From positions 100,782,002-100,846,001 of the forward strand of contig OZ021723.1 in assembly GCA_963978545.1 (NCBI GenBank): a DNA stretch of 64,000 nt. The letters are read 5' to 3'. The translations under genes were made by a program, and so were the position numbers. The stretch is from Linyphia triangularis (lineage: Eukaryota > Arthropoda > Arachnida > Araneae > Linyphiidae). The notes under the pieces were generated by a model. That model worked only from the letters and a program-made list of their open reading frames with translations. It was not told the DNA's origin and searched no databases. Positions 1 through 10,194 of this stretch are shown in pieces (position 1 is the first letter of the stretch; every line of letters starts with the position of its first letter).

Positions 1-328
1 TATTATTATTATTAATTTATTTTGATTTTTTAATTATCTGCACATATACTAACAGATTGTTAAACACTTTTTCAATAGATTATAAAACATTTTTCAAACA
101 TATTTTTGACGCAAATTTTCAAGCAGGTTATCACAACAAATTTTAAACAGATTATTTACAAGATTTTTTTTTTTAATACAATTTTCATATAGAAAAATTT
201 TTCACGAGGGATCGAGTTTTGATTAAGATACATTTGACTTAGAACGCACACAAACTGATCTAACTGAAGCTCTTTTGATTGAACGCATATCAGCTGATTT
301 GTGTTTTAGAAGCATCCATAATATTTAG

Positions 329-547
329 CCTAAACGCGTGTGGTTGGCTGGTTGGTTGGTTGTATTCAGATTATCTGGCGCCGTCAGCAACACGAGGGCT
401 ATAATGCGCCGAAACATTCGTCATTAGACAAGCCAACATACATTTACAAACACCCATGCCAATTACGGGACTCGGAACCCGCAACCTCGCGGTCTAGAAG
501 CTAGCACGCTAACCACTATACCGTTCGGTCGGCCCTAAACGCGTGTG
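329..547 (-). mobile_element. tRNA-derived SINE, family A, full copy with target-site duplication
   Basis: Read on the minus strand, this begins with a tRNA-like head: an A-box-like TGGTTAGCGTGCT and a B-box-like GGGTTCGAGT (here with one extra base). A body follows that ends in GGCGCCAGATAATCTGAA and an AACC-rich tail. A 14 bp direct repeat, cctaaacgcgtgtg, flanks it at 329-342 and 534-547, which shows a retroposition event with the SINE itself at about 343-533. The tRNA-like part is internal promoter sequence and not a working tRNA gene, because it lacks a paired acceptor stem. This is the reference copy for the family, which recurs about ten times in the window. Confidence 0.88.
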
Positions 548-840
548 ACTTCCAAAATTGCAGAGGTGCTTGCAATGAGCTGATTCTGTAGCTCGTCGAA
601 ATCTGTTTTCAAAATGAATGAAAAAGATTGCAATTGTTACACATGTCGACTGAGAGATGTTCACCCCCCCCCCCCCGTCGAGATGGAAATGCGGAGGAGT
701 TCCTCTTGTTTGAAAAACCCTTCCTTTCCTTTTCAATATTTACTCCATTAATAAAAAGAAATGAAAAACGCAATTGGAAAGCCATCAGTAATTTAAGAAT
801 GTCTTGATAAAATAATAATTTATATTTGATATTGCCCTCA

Positions 841-1082
841 AAATTATTAAAGTTTAAGTAAGTTTGAAATAAGAATCGGGTGATTAACAAGAAATATTTA
901 ATTTATCGTAAAAAAGCGTGGGGTGCTTGATGTCAATTGTTGTACCTATTTAATGACAGATATTGGTAAAAGTAGAGCCATTATGAAAATATCTTAAAAA
1001 GCACCCCACGCTTTTTTACGATAAAATAAATATTTCTCGTTAATCACTCTATACTTATTTCAAACTTATTTAAAATTATTTT
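841..1082. repeat. Long imperfect inverted repeat (foldback MITE-like)
   Basis: The arm at about 841-928 is the reverse complement of the arm at about 999-1082, separated by about 70 bp. The inner part of each arm contains AAAAAAGCGTGGGGTGCTT and its exact complement. The outer parts match with a few substitutions and indels. The structure would form a hairpin of more than 80 bp. No target-site duplication was identified. It resembles a foldback MITE, but the family is not recognised. Confidence 0.8.
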
Positions 1083-1239
1083 CTTCTTTTTAGTTCAGTT
1101 TTCTATTAAAACGTGTTTTTTAGTTTTTAAACTATTATTATTTTCTACTTTTTAGTTTGGTTTTCTACTGAAGCGTATATATATATATATTTAGTTAAGT
1201 GTACAAAACTCTATCGTTGTTGCTGCCAATAGTCACATG

Positions 1240-1880
1240 CTTGTTTCAAATTTAAGTCATGCGCCTTAGTACACGCCGTATTACTTGGCATAAAACACTA
1301 CACCGTGTCTGTGAATATGAAAAATCGCTAATCCTGAAGATCCTGGATAATGCGACTAAAAAATCTTTCTTTGAAAGCGGGTCTTTTTCAGCCTTGGGCC
1401 AGTCCACCTGCTACATCCGGGGGAGTGAGACTGCAACCCCTTGAGTTTTTCTCAGATTACGAAATTCCTCGGCGCGGTTTGTTTTCTTATTATGTGTAGA
1501 GGAAAGAAACGAGTTGTTCCAACTTTTTGAGTGAGAAGATAAGCTTTTCGCCTAAAGTTAAGTGCGATACCTTCTTCAATCTCGTGTTTTGGCCTCAGGA
1601 ACTGACCAGGGGCGGAGTTGACAAGAAGAGGGGTTGGGGGTCGATTGATTGTCCGAATACAGGATGTAAAGGAAGCTCTAGGCAGCAGGTTCTTTTTAAG
1701 GGCAAAGGGATACATCAATTAAGATAAGTGATGGTGGGACTTGGTTTCCAAGAATCTTCTCAAAAAAGGGATGGGGTCTTTCTGTCTTGCCAAAGAAACT
1801 CAAAATGCTTTTCTAAAGCATTGCGACTGCCATCTGCCACCCATCTAATCCAAGCATGGTGGTCCGTCCTAAAGAGGATG
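1240..1880. other. GC-richer unassigned block
   Basis: This stretch is clearly less AT-rich than its surroundings. It holds short open frames on both strands (a 61-codon frame at 1259-1444 on the plus strand and an 88-codon frame at 1452-1718 on the minus strand). None shows a motif I recognise. It may be the worn remains of a transposon or an exon-like segment. No terminal repeats were found. Confidence 0.3.
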
Positions 1881-1918
1881 ATTATTGTGATAGCAGTAGA
1901 GTAGTAAAAGTATAATTC

Positions 1919-2065
1919 GGTTAGATTAGGGAAATTTAAGTTTTTCTAAATAACTTTTAACCTTTAACTGCTGTGGTTGGGTGGTTTGATATTTTTGGCG
2001 CAAGGGCAACATGTGGTACGTACGGTTAGATTAGTGAAATTTAGGTTTTTCTAAATAACTTTTAA
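1919..2065 (+). repeat. 105 bp tandem duplication of the left flank and left end of the adjacent MITE
   Basis: About 105 bp starting GGTTAGATTAG at 1919 is repeated from 2024. It includes the TTAA and the first bases of the TTAA MITE. The left terminus CCTTTAACTGCTGTGG is therefore present twice, at 1961 and 2066, but the right terminus is present only once. This looks like a local tandem duplication rather than a second insertion, because flanking DNA is copied along with the end. Confidence 0.85.
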
Positions 2066-2285
2066 CCTTTAACTGCTGTGGTTGGGTGGTTTGATATTTT
2101 TGGCGCAAGGGCAACATGTGGTACATACTACGCCAAATAAATTAATGAACATCAGATTAAAATTTAAAAAACGTAGTATCGAAAAATTAATTTAAAAGTC
2201 AAAGGTGAAATATTTAAGGGACTAGAAGTATTCCATAAAAAATGACTCGCGGTCTGTCAGACCGCATACAGCTGTTAAAGGTTAA
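2062..2285 (+). mobile_element. TTAA-flanked piggyBac-like MITE, family P1, copy 1
   Basis: The element spans 2066-2281 (216 bp), with TTAA at both ends (2062-2065 and 2282-2285). The terminal inverted repeats are CCTTTAACTGCTGT and, on the complement of the right end, CCTTTAACAGCTGT (13 of 14 match). TTAA duplication with short CC-starting repeats is the hallmark of the piggyBac superfamily. Near the right end is a hairpin, GCGGTCTG-T-CAGACCGC (about 2250-2266). There is no coding capacity, so it is a non-autonomous copy. A second copy in the opposite orientation lies at 21808-22002. Confidence 0.85.
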
Positions 2286-2289
2286 GAAT

Positions 2290-4430
2290 GGATTCATCAT
2301 ACATCGTTATGAACAAATAATTCAGAGAGAAAATTTTCATTTAAAAAGTAAACTTCGATCAATCGTAATACGTATAACATATATATGCGCCTTGTAAAAT
2401 AGTGAAAATTCAATTAAATATCCAGTTTCGATGTTTATAGTTCAACGACTTCTACTAAAATATATAATTTTCATTCTATTAATATTTTTTTTTTTTAAAT
2501 AATATTTAGGAATCCAGTTGTGTAATGCAACGGGAATATTGTAAAGCTCCACAATTCACGTTTTCCAAATATTCATTCGTATAAAAATCAAATTCATGTA
2601 ACAATTTAATGTTTTATCTGGATTTGATGTCATTTACACACTCATCAAATGTCTTTTCTACCTAAATAGAGACAAAAAAAGGGTGTTGTTTCTACCTCAA
2701 CTGAGAAACTGAAAAAAAGAATAAAACTGAAGAAAAATATTATAAAATGTCAAGCATTTTTTAAAGTTACACTTTAAATATTTCAAAAAATTTCCAGTAT
2801 TTTTCTTTAAACTGTTTGATTTTTTATGCTCATCTTAATAACGATTGAGATATTGCAAAAATTTTGCCCTCCCCCCCCCACTCGTTTCCCTTTAACCTAC
2901 GCATTCATGTATTTCAACAAGAAGTTCAAATTGCACACACACAAATTCCGTGGGTAAGTTGTTCCATTGTACCTTGTATGGAAAGTATTAATAGATTTCT
3001 ATGTTCAACGAATTATGTGTCCAAAGGGTGGTATATTTTTAGAAAGAATTTTTTTTTTAAGGGAGTCCTGTACTGAAAATAAAAAAACTTTATGTACATT
3101 TTTATGTCAAAAATTTCTTTTATGTATGAGATACTATTTATATATCTTTGAGAAAATGTTTTTTTAAATATTGTGTTTAGTTATTTAAAAAAAAATTAAA
3201 AACCAAGAAAAATCCATAATAATTGATGTTTGAGTATTTTGATATAAGTCAAGAAAAAATAAAAAAAATTTCAAAGTGAAAGCTTTCTGTAATACATAAT
3301 TATATAAAGAAAATTTTGTCTGCACAGAATTTTTATAGGTGAACTACAAAAAATTAAAAGAATTCTCAAAGTTAAAATATGGAAACTTTTGCTTTTTTTT
3401 ATGTTATCTTTTACGCTAAATGTTATATTTTAAAACAGAATTAAAAAAATAAAATTCTGCGAAGACAAAATATTTAAAACTATCTAAATTAAATGCTCTA
3501 AAAATTTGAATAGCCAATTGTTAATGGTTCTGGAGATATATCGATTTGAATATGCAACATCTGTGAAAAACACTAGTGTTCGAAAAACGCACTTTAAGCA
3601 GACGCTTCAAGGTGTTACGCCCATTAGTGATGTTTAAATCACGGGTAATTTTGTGGCGTTCTAATCACTGGAGGAATAAGATAAAAACATCATTCTCTTC
3701 AGGAATGTATGAGCTATTTTTTAAAATCAGAAAAAAAAATTGGGATTTTTGAAAAAATTTCGGTACTGGACCCCCTTAAGCATTTATGTGATACCAAACA
3801 CAATTATTTTAGACAAAAAAATTTCTTGAACAATTTTTAAAATTAATAAATTTTTGATTAAAAAAATTGAAATTTTAAAATGTTTGTTGTTAAGGACGAC
3901 CCAAGAGACATCCTACTGTATCTAAAGTACTATTTTTTAAACCTTTGTAGAGCTAACCGATTAAAATCAAGAGATTATTATTTAATTTGAAAAGGTCCAA
4001 AAAAAGGACTAAAAAGTATCTCTTTCATAATGTCATTAGCTACTAGAAAAGTCAACTTTGATTTTCACGTAATATTTATAAATTGGTGTTTTTGAAATAT
4101 TGTTTCAAATTTAATGGATATTTCTGAAGTAAAAAATATAAATGAACAGTGACGTATGTCATATGGCAGAGGTTTTCCCTCCAGATTTTACTTCCGTATT
4201 TCTCTACCAAAAAACAACGCAAAAATTCTTCATCCTATATTTATCACGTGTCATCAATATTTTTGTAGTTTATTAATCTGTCACCTACATGTGCCATTTT
4301 ATCCAGATCCTTAATCCTATATCATACTACTTAATAACTTAATACGAAATCTTTCTTATTTGTTAAATTCAATTAGAGAATATTTTTAAGTGATCTGACA
4401 CAAATACCAATATTAGCATCATCTTATTAT
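2290..4430. other. AT-rich non-coding stretch
   Basis: I see no gene, RNA or clear repeat boundary here. The region at about 3540-3800 is a little more complex in sequence and may be an old repeat, but I found no second copy or terminal repeats. Short open frames at 2864-3167 lack any recognisable motif. Confidence 0.5.
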
Positions 4431-4727
4431 ATATTATTGTTACGAATTTTTGTATATTTGTAAATATTTCGTAGTGTTAATTTTGTAAATAGTAAAATTT
4501 ATGTACATTTCGCATAAAGCAGTGCAATAGTTCGTCGTTAGTTTGCTTCCCCGCAATGTGTGTCTTAATGCTTGATAACGAGTTTTACAGAGATAACGCT
4601 GGGAAGCGAGTTTTACAAGGAGCAGGGTATTTAACGTTATGGTAATGGAAATGGAGCCAAGTTGGCGATGGATTTGGCGTCATTTTCGGTCCCCATGTAC
4701 ATGTATAGGACTTTTCGACTATGATCT

Positions 4728-4773
4728 GGAAAGTTCTCCAAATATCTATCTCTAGAAGTTTCAAGAATGTTCG
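4728..4773 (+). promoter_or_regulatory. Clustered heat-shock elements (HSF sites) in the LTR promoter
   Basis: Positions 4754-4773 read aGAAg-tTTCa-aGAAt-gTTCg. These are four contiguous, perfectly alternating nGAAn/nTTCn pentamers, the arrangement bound by trimeric heat-shock factor. A second two-unit site, gGAAa-gTTCt, lies at 4728-4737. Both sit just upstream of the TATA-like sequence at 4781, the usual position in inducible heat-shock promoters. The motif is seen directly; HSF binding and stress-induced transcription are inferred. Confidence 0.7.
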
Positions 4774-4780
4774 TCTTCCC

Positions 4781-4790
4781 TATATAAGAC
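4781..4790 (+). promoter_or_regulatory. TATA box of the LTR
   Basis: TATATAAGAC begins 8 bp after the heat-shock element cluster and is a strong TATA match. Transcription would be expected to start about 25-30 bp downstream, in the region reading ACCAAGTGAGTGGGG. Confidence 0.65.
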
Positions 4791-5074
4791 CGACCAAGTG
4801 AGTGGGGAGTTAGATTTTGACTGAGTTGAGTCCGTTTGTCAGTCGAGTTACTGACTGAGTACGTGGGTTGACTGGAATTGCTGAGTTGAGATACTGAGTC
4901 TCAGTGAGCATTCAGAGTAGTTCGAAAGCGAACTGTATTGCATTGTCTTTTGCGGCGATTTAGCAGTTGTGTGTCAAGTTTAACTGCTGTTTGTGCTCTA
5001 TTGTTGTGTATAGAGCTGATTTGAGTCTACTAGAACGAGAAGTTCTGGAGTTGTAAAGGAATCTGCGAAGTTGG

Positions 5075-5080
5075 AATAAA
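5075..5080 (+). terminator. Polyadenylation signal of the LTR
   Basis: A canonical AATAAA lies about 80 bp before the end of the LTR and downstream of the TATA box, consistent with an R-U5 layout. Confidence 0.5.
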
Positions 5081-5164
5081 TTTCTGCAAGTTTTGATCTG
5101 CTTTGGCTTCAAATCTTTCGAACCCGTCAATATTAAGAGGAAGTGCTCTGTATGTTACAATCTT

Positions 5165-6785
5165 CTAGCACAGTGCATTATAGAAACTACTTTCCATTAA
5201 CCACCTTAACATTTGTTGAGTAGGTATCTACAAAACTGATCACTTAATGAAATGACAAAAAATAAAATCTTGAAAATAGCGTCTAATATATTTTGTTTTG
5301 TATTTGAATTCCTTACGTCAATGCATATGCAGCGGCTCCACCTGCTTTTGTCTTTTGCTATTTTAATTTTCATTTTTAATAGATCCACATTAAATGAATT
5401 TTTTTTTTTTTATGTATGTCTACAAATCGCAAAACTCGCAAAAATCGGGGAAGATTTGTAAGGCCGTAAAAAACAAAAGCAAAATAAAAACAACACAAAA
5501 GAAGGAAACCCTATGACGGAGGAGCATACTAAAAAGGAAATATATAATAATTAGTATAATAATAACAACAGTTTTTTTTATATAAAAAAATACTTTTTTA
5601 AAAGTTATTCTCAGATTGTAGTTTTTTCTATTTTGCATTTCATTCAAACAGTAATAACTCCAATTTAAATAATATTTTTTGAAATTTGTTTTTTGCTATA
5701 TTATCTGCATACATTGTTGAATGTTTTGACCCTAAATACTAAGTGATTTGTAAATAAATATTTTTTAAATTGAATTTTAAAGATAAGATTCTGTATAAAA
5801 AAAAATTGGATTTTTCTAATAGATTCGGTTAAAACAAGATATCACAAAATATAAACATTGTAAAATTCTGTTAAAAGGGTCAAAACATAGAGCAGGGTAT
5901 TCTGCATTATTGAACACTAAAATTGTATCTGTGGGTGAATTGGAATTTTTGTCATTACCGTTCGAAATTAGCCTAATTAGTTGATTAAATGTTAATTGAT
6001 TATTAAAATTGAAGAAATTAAAAAAAAAAAAAATTATTGGAAACAGTTTTACAAATAATGTACTTTTCAAGGTGCAAAGGTCTAATTTTTAAATTGAAAA
6101 TTTAAAAAAAAAAATGTTGAAACCTATACGTATACCTTAAGTGATCGTCAGGGACGACGCGAACGGGGGGCGAAGGGGGCGTCTCACCCCCCCAAAGTTT
6201 TAGAAAGTTGAACAGTCGGCAAATTTTCGAAATTTTATTGAGCCCTTTTATAAAGTTGATCCACAATAAAATCAAATTGAATAAAAAAAATATAGATAAA
6301 AACAAAAAATATTAAAAATACCGACCCGAGTTTCACAAATTGGCTTTTTTACACTAGAAGTCTATTATTTTCCCGTATACATTGATGGACTGCGTACACA
6401 AATATAATAGGTATTTTGCGAACACAAATCAATCAATCATTATCTCATCCCGTCAAAGTTTTTAGAAAAGAAATACGGCACACGGCAAATTTCCAAAATT
6501 TCATCAATTCCTTTAAAAGAACCAAAGTGATGGATGTTTTAAAACATATTGAATAGAAAAAGATATAAATAATTAATATCATCAATAGTATTAAAAAATC
6601 CTGATCACAATTCAGCCCAAGTTGGCGGTCGGCAATTTTAAATTGGTGTAAATATATCCTTTTTTTGCAGGAACATTTAAGTTGATATCGTCAATGACAG
6701 CTTCTAAATGAAATTAAATATAAACATATCTCCCGTACCCCGTACTGTTGCACAAGTATCAATATCCACAAATTCTCTACAGTGA
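5165..6785. other. AT-rich non-coding stretch
   Basis: Nothing recognisable as a gene. A short G/C-rich patch around 6148-6190 (runs of G and C flanking GAAGGGGGCGTCTC) is unusual for the region and could be the end of an old DNA element, but no partner terminus was found. Confidence 0.45.
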
Positions 6786-6791
6786 ATGAAT

Positions 6792-7002
6792 AATTGAGGA
6801 CTAAAAATTGAAAACGACCAAGTACCAAAAAAATAGAAAATCTTTTTTTTTTTACGGAAAAATGTCCTAAAGGCCACGCTAAACGAAGTGGAGAACGCTC
6901 AAAGTGCGAACTCCCTTAGCAATAGTTCAAATTCAATCTGAAGTATGTACTTATTGACTTTACTATTGATTAAGTACCAGATGCGATCATTTTTCGGTTC
7001 TC

Positions 7003-7037
<35 letters not shown>

Positions 7038-7232
7038 TAGACCGAGAGGTTGCGGGTTTGAGTCCCGTTTAAGGCATAGGTGTTTGTAAATGTATGTTGG
7101 CTTGTCAAATGACGAATTTTTTGGCGCATCATAGCCCTCGTGTTGCTGACGGCGCCAGATAATCTGAAAACAACCAACCTGAAATATTTACTTTTTTGGA
7201 CTTCGGTCGTTTTCCATTTCTAGTTCTCAATT
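6792..7232 (-). mobile_element. MITE family M1, copy 1, interrupted by a SINE
   Basis: The left end AATTGAGGACTAAAAATTG and the right end (complement AATTGAGAACTAGAAATGG) form long terminal inverted repeats continuing into GAAAACGACC. The same element occurs in the opposite orientation at 46632-47015, sharing internal blocks such as GTGGAGAACGCTCAAAGTGC. A family A SINE fragment has been inserted at about 7010-7179. No coding capacity; superfamily not determined. Confidence 0.8.
7035..7179 (+). mobile_element. SINE family A, 5'-truncated, inserted in MITE M1
   Basis: It begins within the tRNA-like head after the A box (ACTAGACCGAGAGGTTGCGG), keeps the B box, and runs to the typical end GGCGCCAGATAATCTGAAAA plus CAACCAACC. 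About 28 A residues (about 7007-7034) stand directly before its 5' end. A SINE tail would be at the 3' end, so this A-run probably belongs to the target site and was extended by slippage. Confidence 0.8.
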
Positions 7233-7234
7233 TT

Positions 7235-7818
7235 CGTTCAATTTCAAATCAGTACATTTAATTGTATAAATCGTTAAGTCGATTGTCATAAGTTTTTAAA
7301 TTCAGTCACCTGGTAAGCACACACTATATTCTCAGGAAGAAACTGACAATAATTACTTATTCTTCCAATTAATAGATAACTCTGATGTGTTACAGTAGGT
7401 GACATTTTAAGTACGTCAGGTAACGCCACAAAAACCATTATATGCCCATTAAACGTCATTTACATAAAGTGTGTATTGTACGTCATATGAATTGATAGTC
7501 TTACAGAAAATATCAAAACATCTAAATTTTAATATCCGAAAAATGAGCCCTCTTTTATCAAATACATACCTTACGCACACTACTAGTCTTGCGAGAAGTT
7601 TCAATTTCGAATAAAATTTACTTATTTTTTGGTAAAGATAAAAATAAAAAATACATTTTATAAGGTTATTCAACGAGGTTTATTTTTACTCATTACTAAC
7701 GTGAAATTGAGTGAAATGGAAGAAAAATATTTCTATTACATTTTGCCAAATTATTGCAATTAATGTCAAGTAGAACTCTATAAATGATGTTATATAGTAC
7801 TTCATTTATTATAAATGT
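7235..7818. other. AT-rich non-coding stretch
   Basis: No gene or repeat recognised. Confidence 0.45.
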
Positions 7819-7948
7819 GTAACGGTGTACGTTAATGGGGAGTCGTACACGGGATTCCTAGATCAGAAGACAGGCGCGCTAACCACTAGGCAAAGTGATC
7901 ACTAGTGCCTAGGTGTTGTATCTGTCATTTGTACACGAGACCGCGACA
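7819..7948 (-). mobile_element. tRNA-derived repeat, family C, copy 1
   Basis: On the minus strand it carries a tRNA-like segment with TGGTTAGCGCGCC (A-box-like) and a degraded B-box region. It is matched over about 130 bp by a second copy at 8134-8263 in the same orientation. Both end in the same non-tRNA block (CACTAGTGCCTAGGTGTTG and following on the plus strand). The pair and the roughly 185 bp between them may be one composite unit. Confidence 0.65.
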
Positions 7949-8133
7949 TAGCCCCTTCCCAGTGAGTTGCGAAGGGGTGAACGTTGAGTTGCTTGCGTTT
8001 AAGTCGAGTGTGGCAGTGAGTCATCAGAGGTTGCTTTCTGTGTGGCAGTGAGTTGCCAGAGATGCTGAGGTGGTAGTGGGAAGGTCGTGCAGTAGATGGT
8101 GCCACTGATGTGTTCGAATATTCGGGACACCAC

Positions 8134-8263
8134 GTAGCGGTGTGCGCTAACGGGAGTCGAACCCGGGACTTCTAGATCAGATGACAGGCGCTCTAACCAC
8201 TTGGCAAAAGTGACTACTAGTGCCTAGGTGTTGTATCTGTCATTTGTACACTAGACCACAACA
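8134..8263 (-). mobile_element. tRNA-derived repeat, family C, copy 2
   Basis: This is the better preserved copy. The minus strand has TGGTTAGAGCGCCTGTC, then a region like an anticodon arm, then CCCGGGTTCGACTCCCG, a perfect B box and T arm. The 5' acceptor strand does not pair with the 3' GCGCACACC, so it is not a functional tRNA gene. The segment between copies (7949-8133) is GC-richer and rich in GTGGCAGTGAGT-like motifs, occurring twice. Confidence 0.65.
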
Positions 8264-8589
8264 AACGTGTTACTGAAATAATGCATGCCATGTAAATTGG
8301 AAGGCAATGTCGTATTTATTGCAACAAAATAATCATTGGAAAAGTATTGAAAGATTTGTTATAATACTATCTAACAATTATTATAATACATTAACAAAAC
8401 GTTTTTAATAATTATTGTATTTTGAAATGCAATTTTTATTGCCCATGAGTACCGACAGGATTATTTGCAGGGATGTGCAGATCGCTAACAGGGAGGTATA
8501 AGGCGACAAAAGTCTTTGTTTAATCTTAGATTTTTCGAAAATGGGAATTGAACTTCCTAATTTGATGTTTGTTAAAAGCCGTACAGAAT

Positions 8590-8890
8590 TTTTTGCTCGA
8601 ATTGTGTGTGAAAAACGTGTGCTTTTAATACATAGCTCTCTGCCCTTGAGCATCTCCCATCTACGATGAATTATTTTCTGTTTCACGCACAAGAAAGGAC
8701 AATGTAATGTCTATCGAAAAATATCGCCAATTTTGCCATTTTGGCTGTGTTTTTTTGCCCGACTCGCCAACAATTTCGCCAAACTGGGTATTTTTATTTA
8801 AATGAGTGAAAATATGGAAATGGTAAGTAACATCATAAATTTTAATGCAATGACTTGTAGCGTAAGCGGAAATCGTGCGATGTTCCACAC
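8590..8890 (+). repeat. Dispersed repeat R1, copy 1
   Basis: This block matches 14727-14995 in the same orientation and 19050-19400 in the opposite orientation. Shared landmarks include CGCACAAGAAAGGACA, the TCGCCAA-rich stretch and ATGTTCCACA. Identity looks moderate, so the copies are old. No terminal repeats or coding capacity were identified. Confidence 0.7.
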
Positions 8891-9016
8891 CCTTAGTTTC
8901 ATTAACCTTAATTCAGTTAGGATATAAGCTTACCGTAACGCACCAAGAACTCATCAAAAAATCGTTTTACAATACTTATATCTCTACATATATACTATAT
9001 AAAACCGAACGTCTGT

Positions 9017-9089
9017 TAATGACGAATATTTCGGCGCATTATTGCCCTCGTGTTGTTGACGGCGCCAGATAATCTGAAAACAACTAACC
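9017..9089 (+). mobile_element. SINE family A, 3' fragment with 14 bp TSD
   Basis: Only the last 73 bp of the SINE is present, from TAATGACGAATATTTCGGC to the CAACTAACC tail. Direct repeats aaccgaacgtctgt at 9003-9016 and 9090-9103 flank it exactly. This is a clean 5'-truncated insertion, as expected when LINE-driven reverse transcription stops early. Confidence 0.85.
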
Positions 9090-9813
9090 AACCGAACGTC
9101 TGTATGTACGTATGAACGGCTATAACTGAAGATCAACTGAACCTACTTGGATAAAATTTGTGTCTATTGGTAGATTATTGAATGCGAATTCTACACTTCA
9201 CTTTAATTTCACAAAGAACGATAATTAGACATAAAAACTAATTATTGCCGTCTATGCTTTGATTATGTCTGAGTAAAAAGTTTCTTCGGAAAGGAAACAG
9301 TGTTGGCAACAGTTTAATGTAAACAAATGAGCTTTTTGAAATTCAAACGTGTTTATCAAGCATAATTAAAACTTTTAATTTGTTTATAATGCTTCTTAAA
9401 AGAAAATCATCATAAGGGTGGAATACAGCCGATTCTAAAACGCTTCGTGCAATAAGAAACAACGAAAGTTCTTTTGAAAGGTAATATTTTTCTGAAAATG
9501 CGGTTCAGTGAGCGAGTCATCTTCAGATGTTTTATTACAGAAATTCAAGATACACGTACTTGATTTCTGATTTTGCTAATCCTCGGCAAACAATACTACA
9601 AGGATTTTTCAATTTTCTGAAAAGCCCAATGCCTTTTTTAAAAAAAAAAAACGGAGCAATCATTTGCTCAAACTCAAAAATGATCTTTTTGATGAGCACA
9701 ACTGCTTCATTTCCGTTAAAAAGTTAGTTTATATAATATTACATAGAATGTAGATTTCAAAAATATAATGATTCCTAAAATCGGCTCTGCGCTTACCTTA
9801 AAGAGACCCCAGA

Positions 9814-10194
9814 TTAACTCTTTGCCCTCAAGGCCTTTTTCGGGCGTAGGCACCAGCAACTCGAGATGTTTCGCAGCGATTTTGGATCGTTTCGTGATTG
9901 CTGGTTGGTTGTATTCAGATTATCTGGCGCCGTCAGCAACACGAGGGCTATAACGAGCCGAAACATTCGTCACAACAAGCCAACATACATTTACAAACAC
10001 CCATGCCTAAACGGGATTCGAACCCGCAACCTCGCGGTCTAGAAGCTAACACGCTAACCACTATACCGTTTGGTCGGCCGTTTCGTGATTGCAGATCCGT
10101 TTCAAAGGAAACTAAACATAAACAGGCCTTGCATCGAATTTCCGCATCAAACCTAGTGGTGAGTGAGAATCACCTCTCGAGTGCAAAGGGTTGC
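9814..10194. mobile_element. TTAA-type MITE, family P2, copy 1, split by a SINE
   Basis: The left TTAA is at 9814-9817, followed by CTCTTTGCCCTCAAGGCC. The right end is CTCGAGTGCAAAGGG (to 10190), followed by TTGC, a decayed TTAA. The internal sequence matches copies at 15559-15762 and 18698-18896 (CTTGCATCGAATTTCCGCATC and its complement). The SINE at 9902-10079 divides it; without the SINE the element is close to the 200 bp length of the other copies. Confidence 0.8.
9889..10092 (-). mobile_element. SINE family A, full copy nested in MITE P2
   Basis: The SINE occupies about 9902-10079. Direct repeats gtttcgtgattgc flank it at 9889-9901 and 10080-10092. The minus-strand tRNA-like head has intact A-box and B-box motifs (GGTTCGAATCCCG). 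It is inserted in a MITE that lies in a Helitron-like element, making it the youngest of three layers. Confidence 0.88.

Larger units (their letters stand above)
4438..5159 (+). mobile_element. Solo LTR of an LTR retrotransposon
   Basis: The block starts TGTTACGAAT and ends GTATGTTACA, giving the TG...CA ends of an LTR. It is much less AT-rich than its flanks. In the expected order it has promoter-like elements (heat-shock element, TATATAAG at 4781-4788), a downstream transcribed part, and AATAAA at 5075-5080 before the end. No primer-binding site, gag/pol sequence or partner LTR was seen in the window, so it is most likely a solo LTR left by recombination. A convincing target-site duplication was not found, so the exact ends are uncertain by a few bases. 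Confidence 0.75.

Noticed and set aside
4438..5159. Host heat-shock gene promoter
   Set aside because: The heat-shock element lies inside a TG...CA-bounded block with TATA and AATAAA in LTR order, and no chaperone coding sequence follows.
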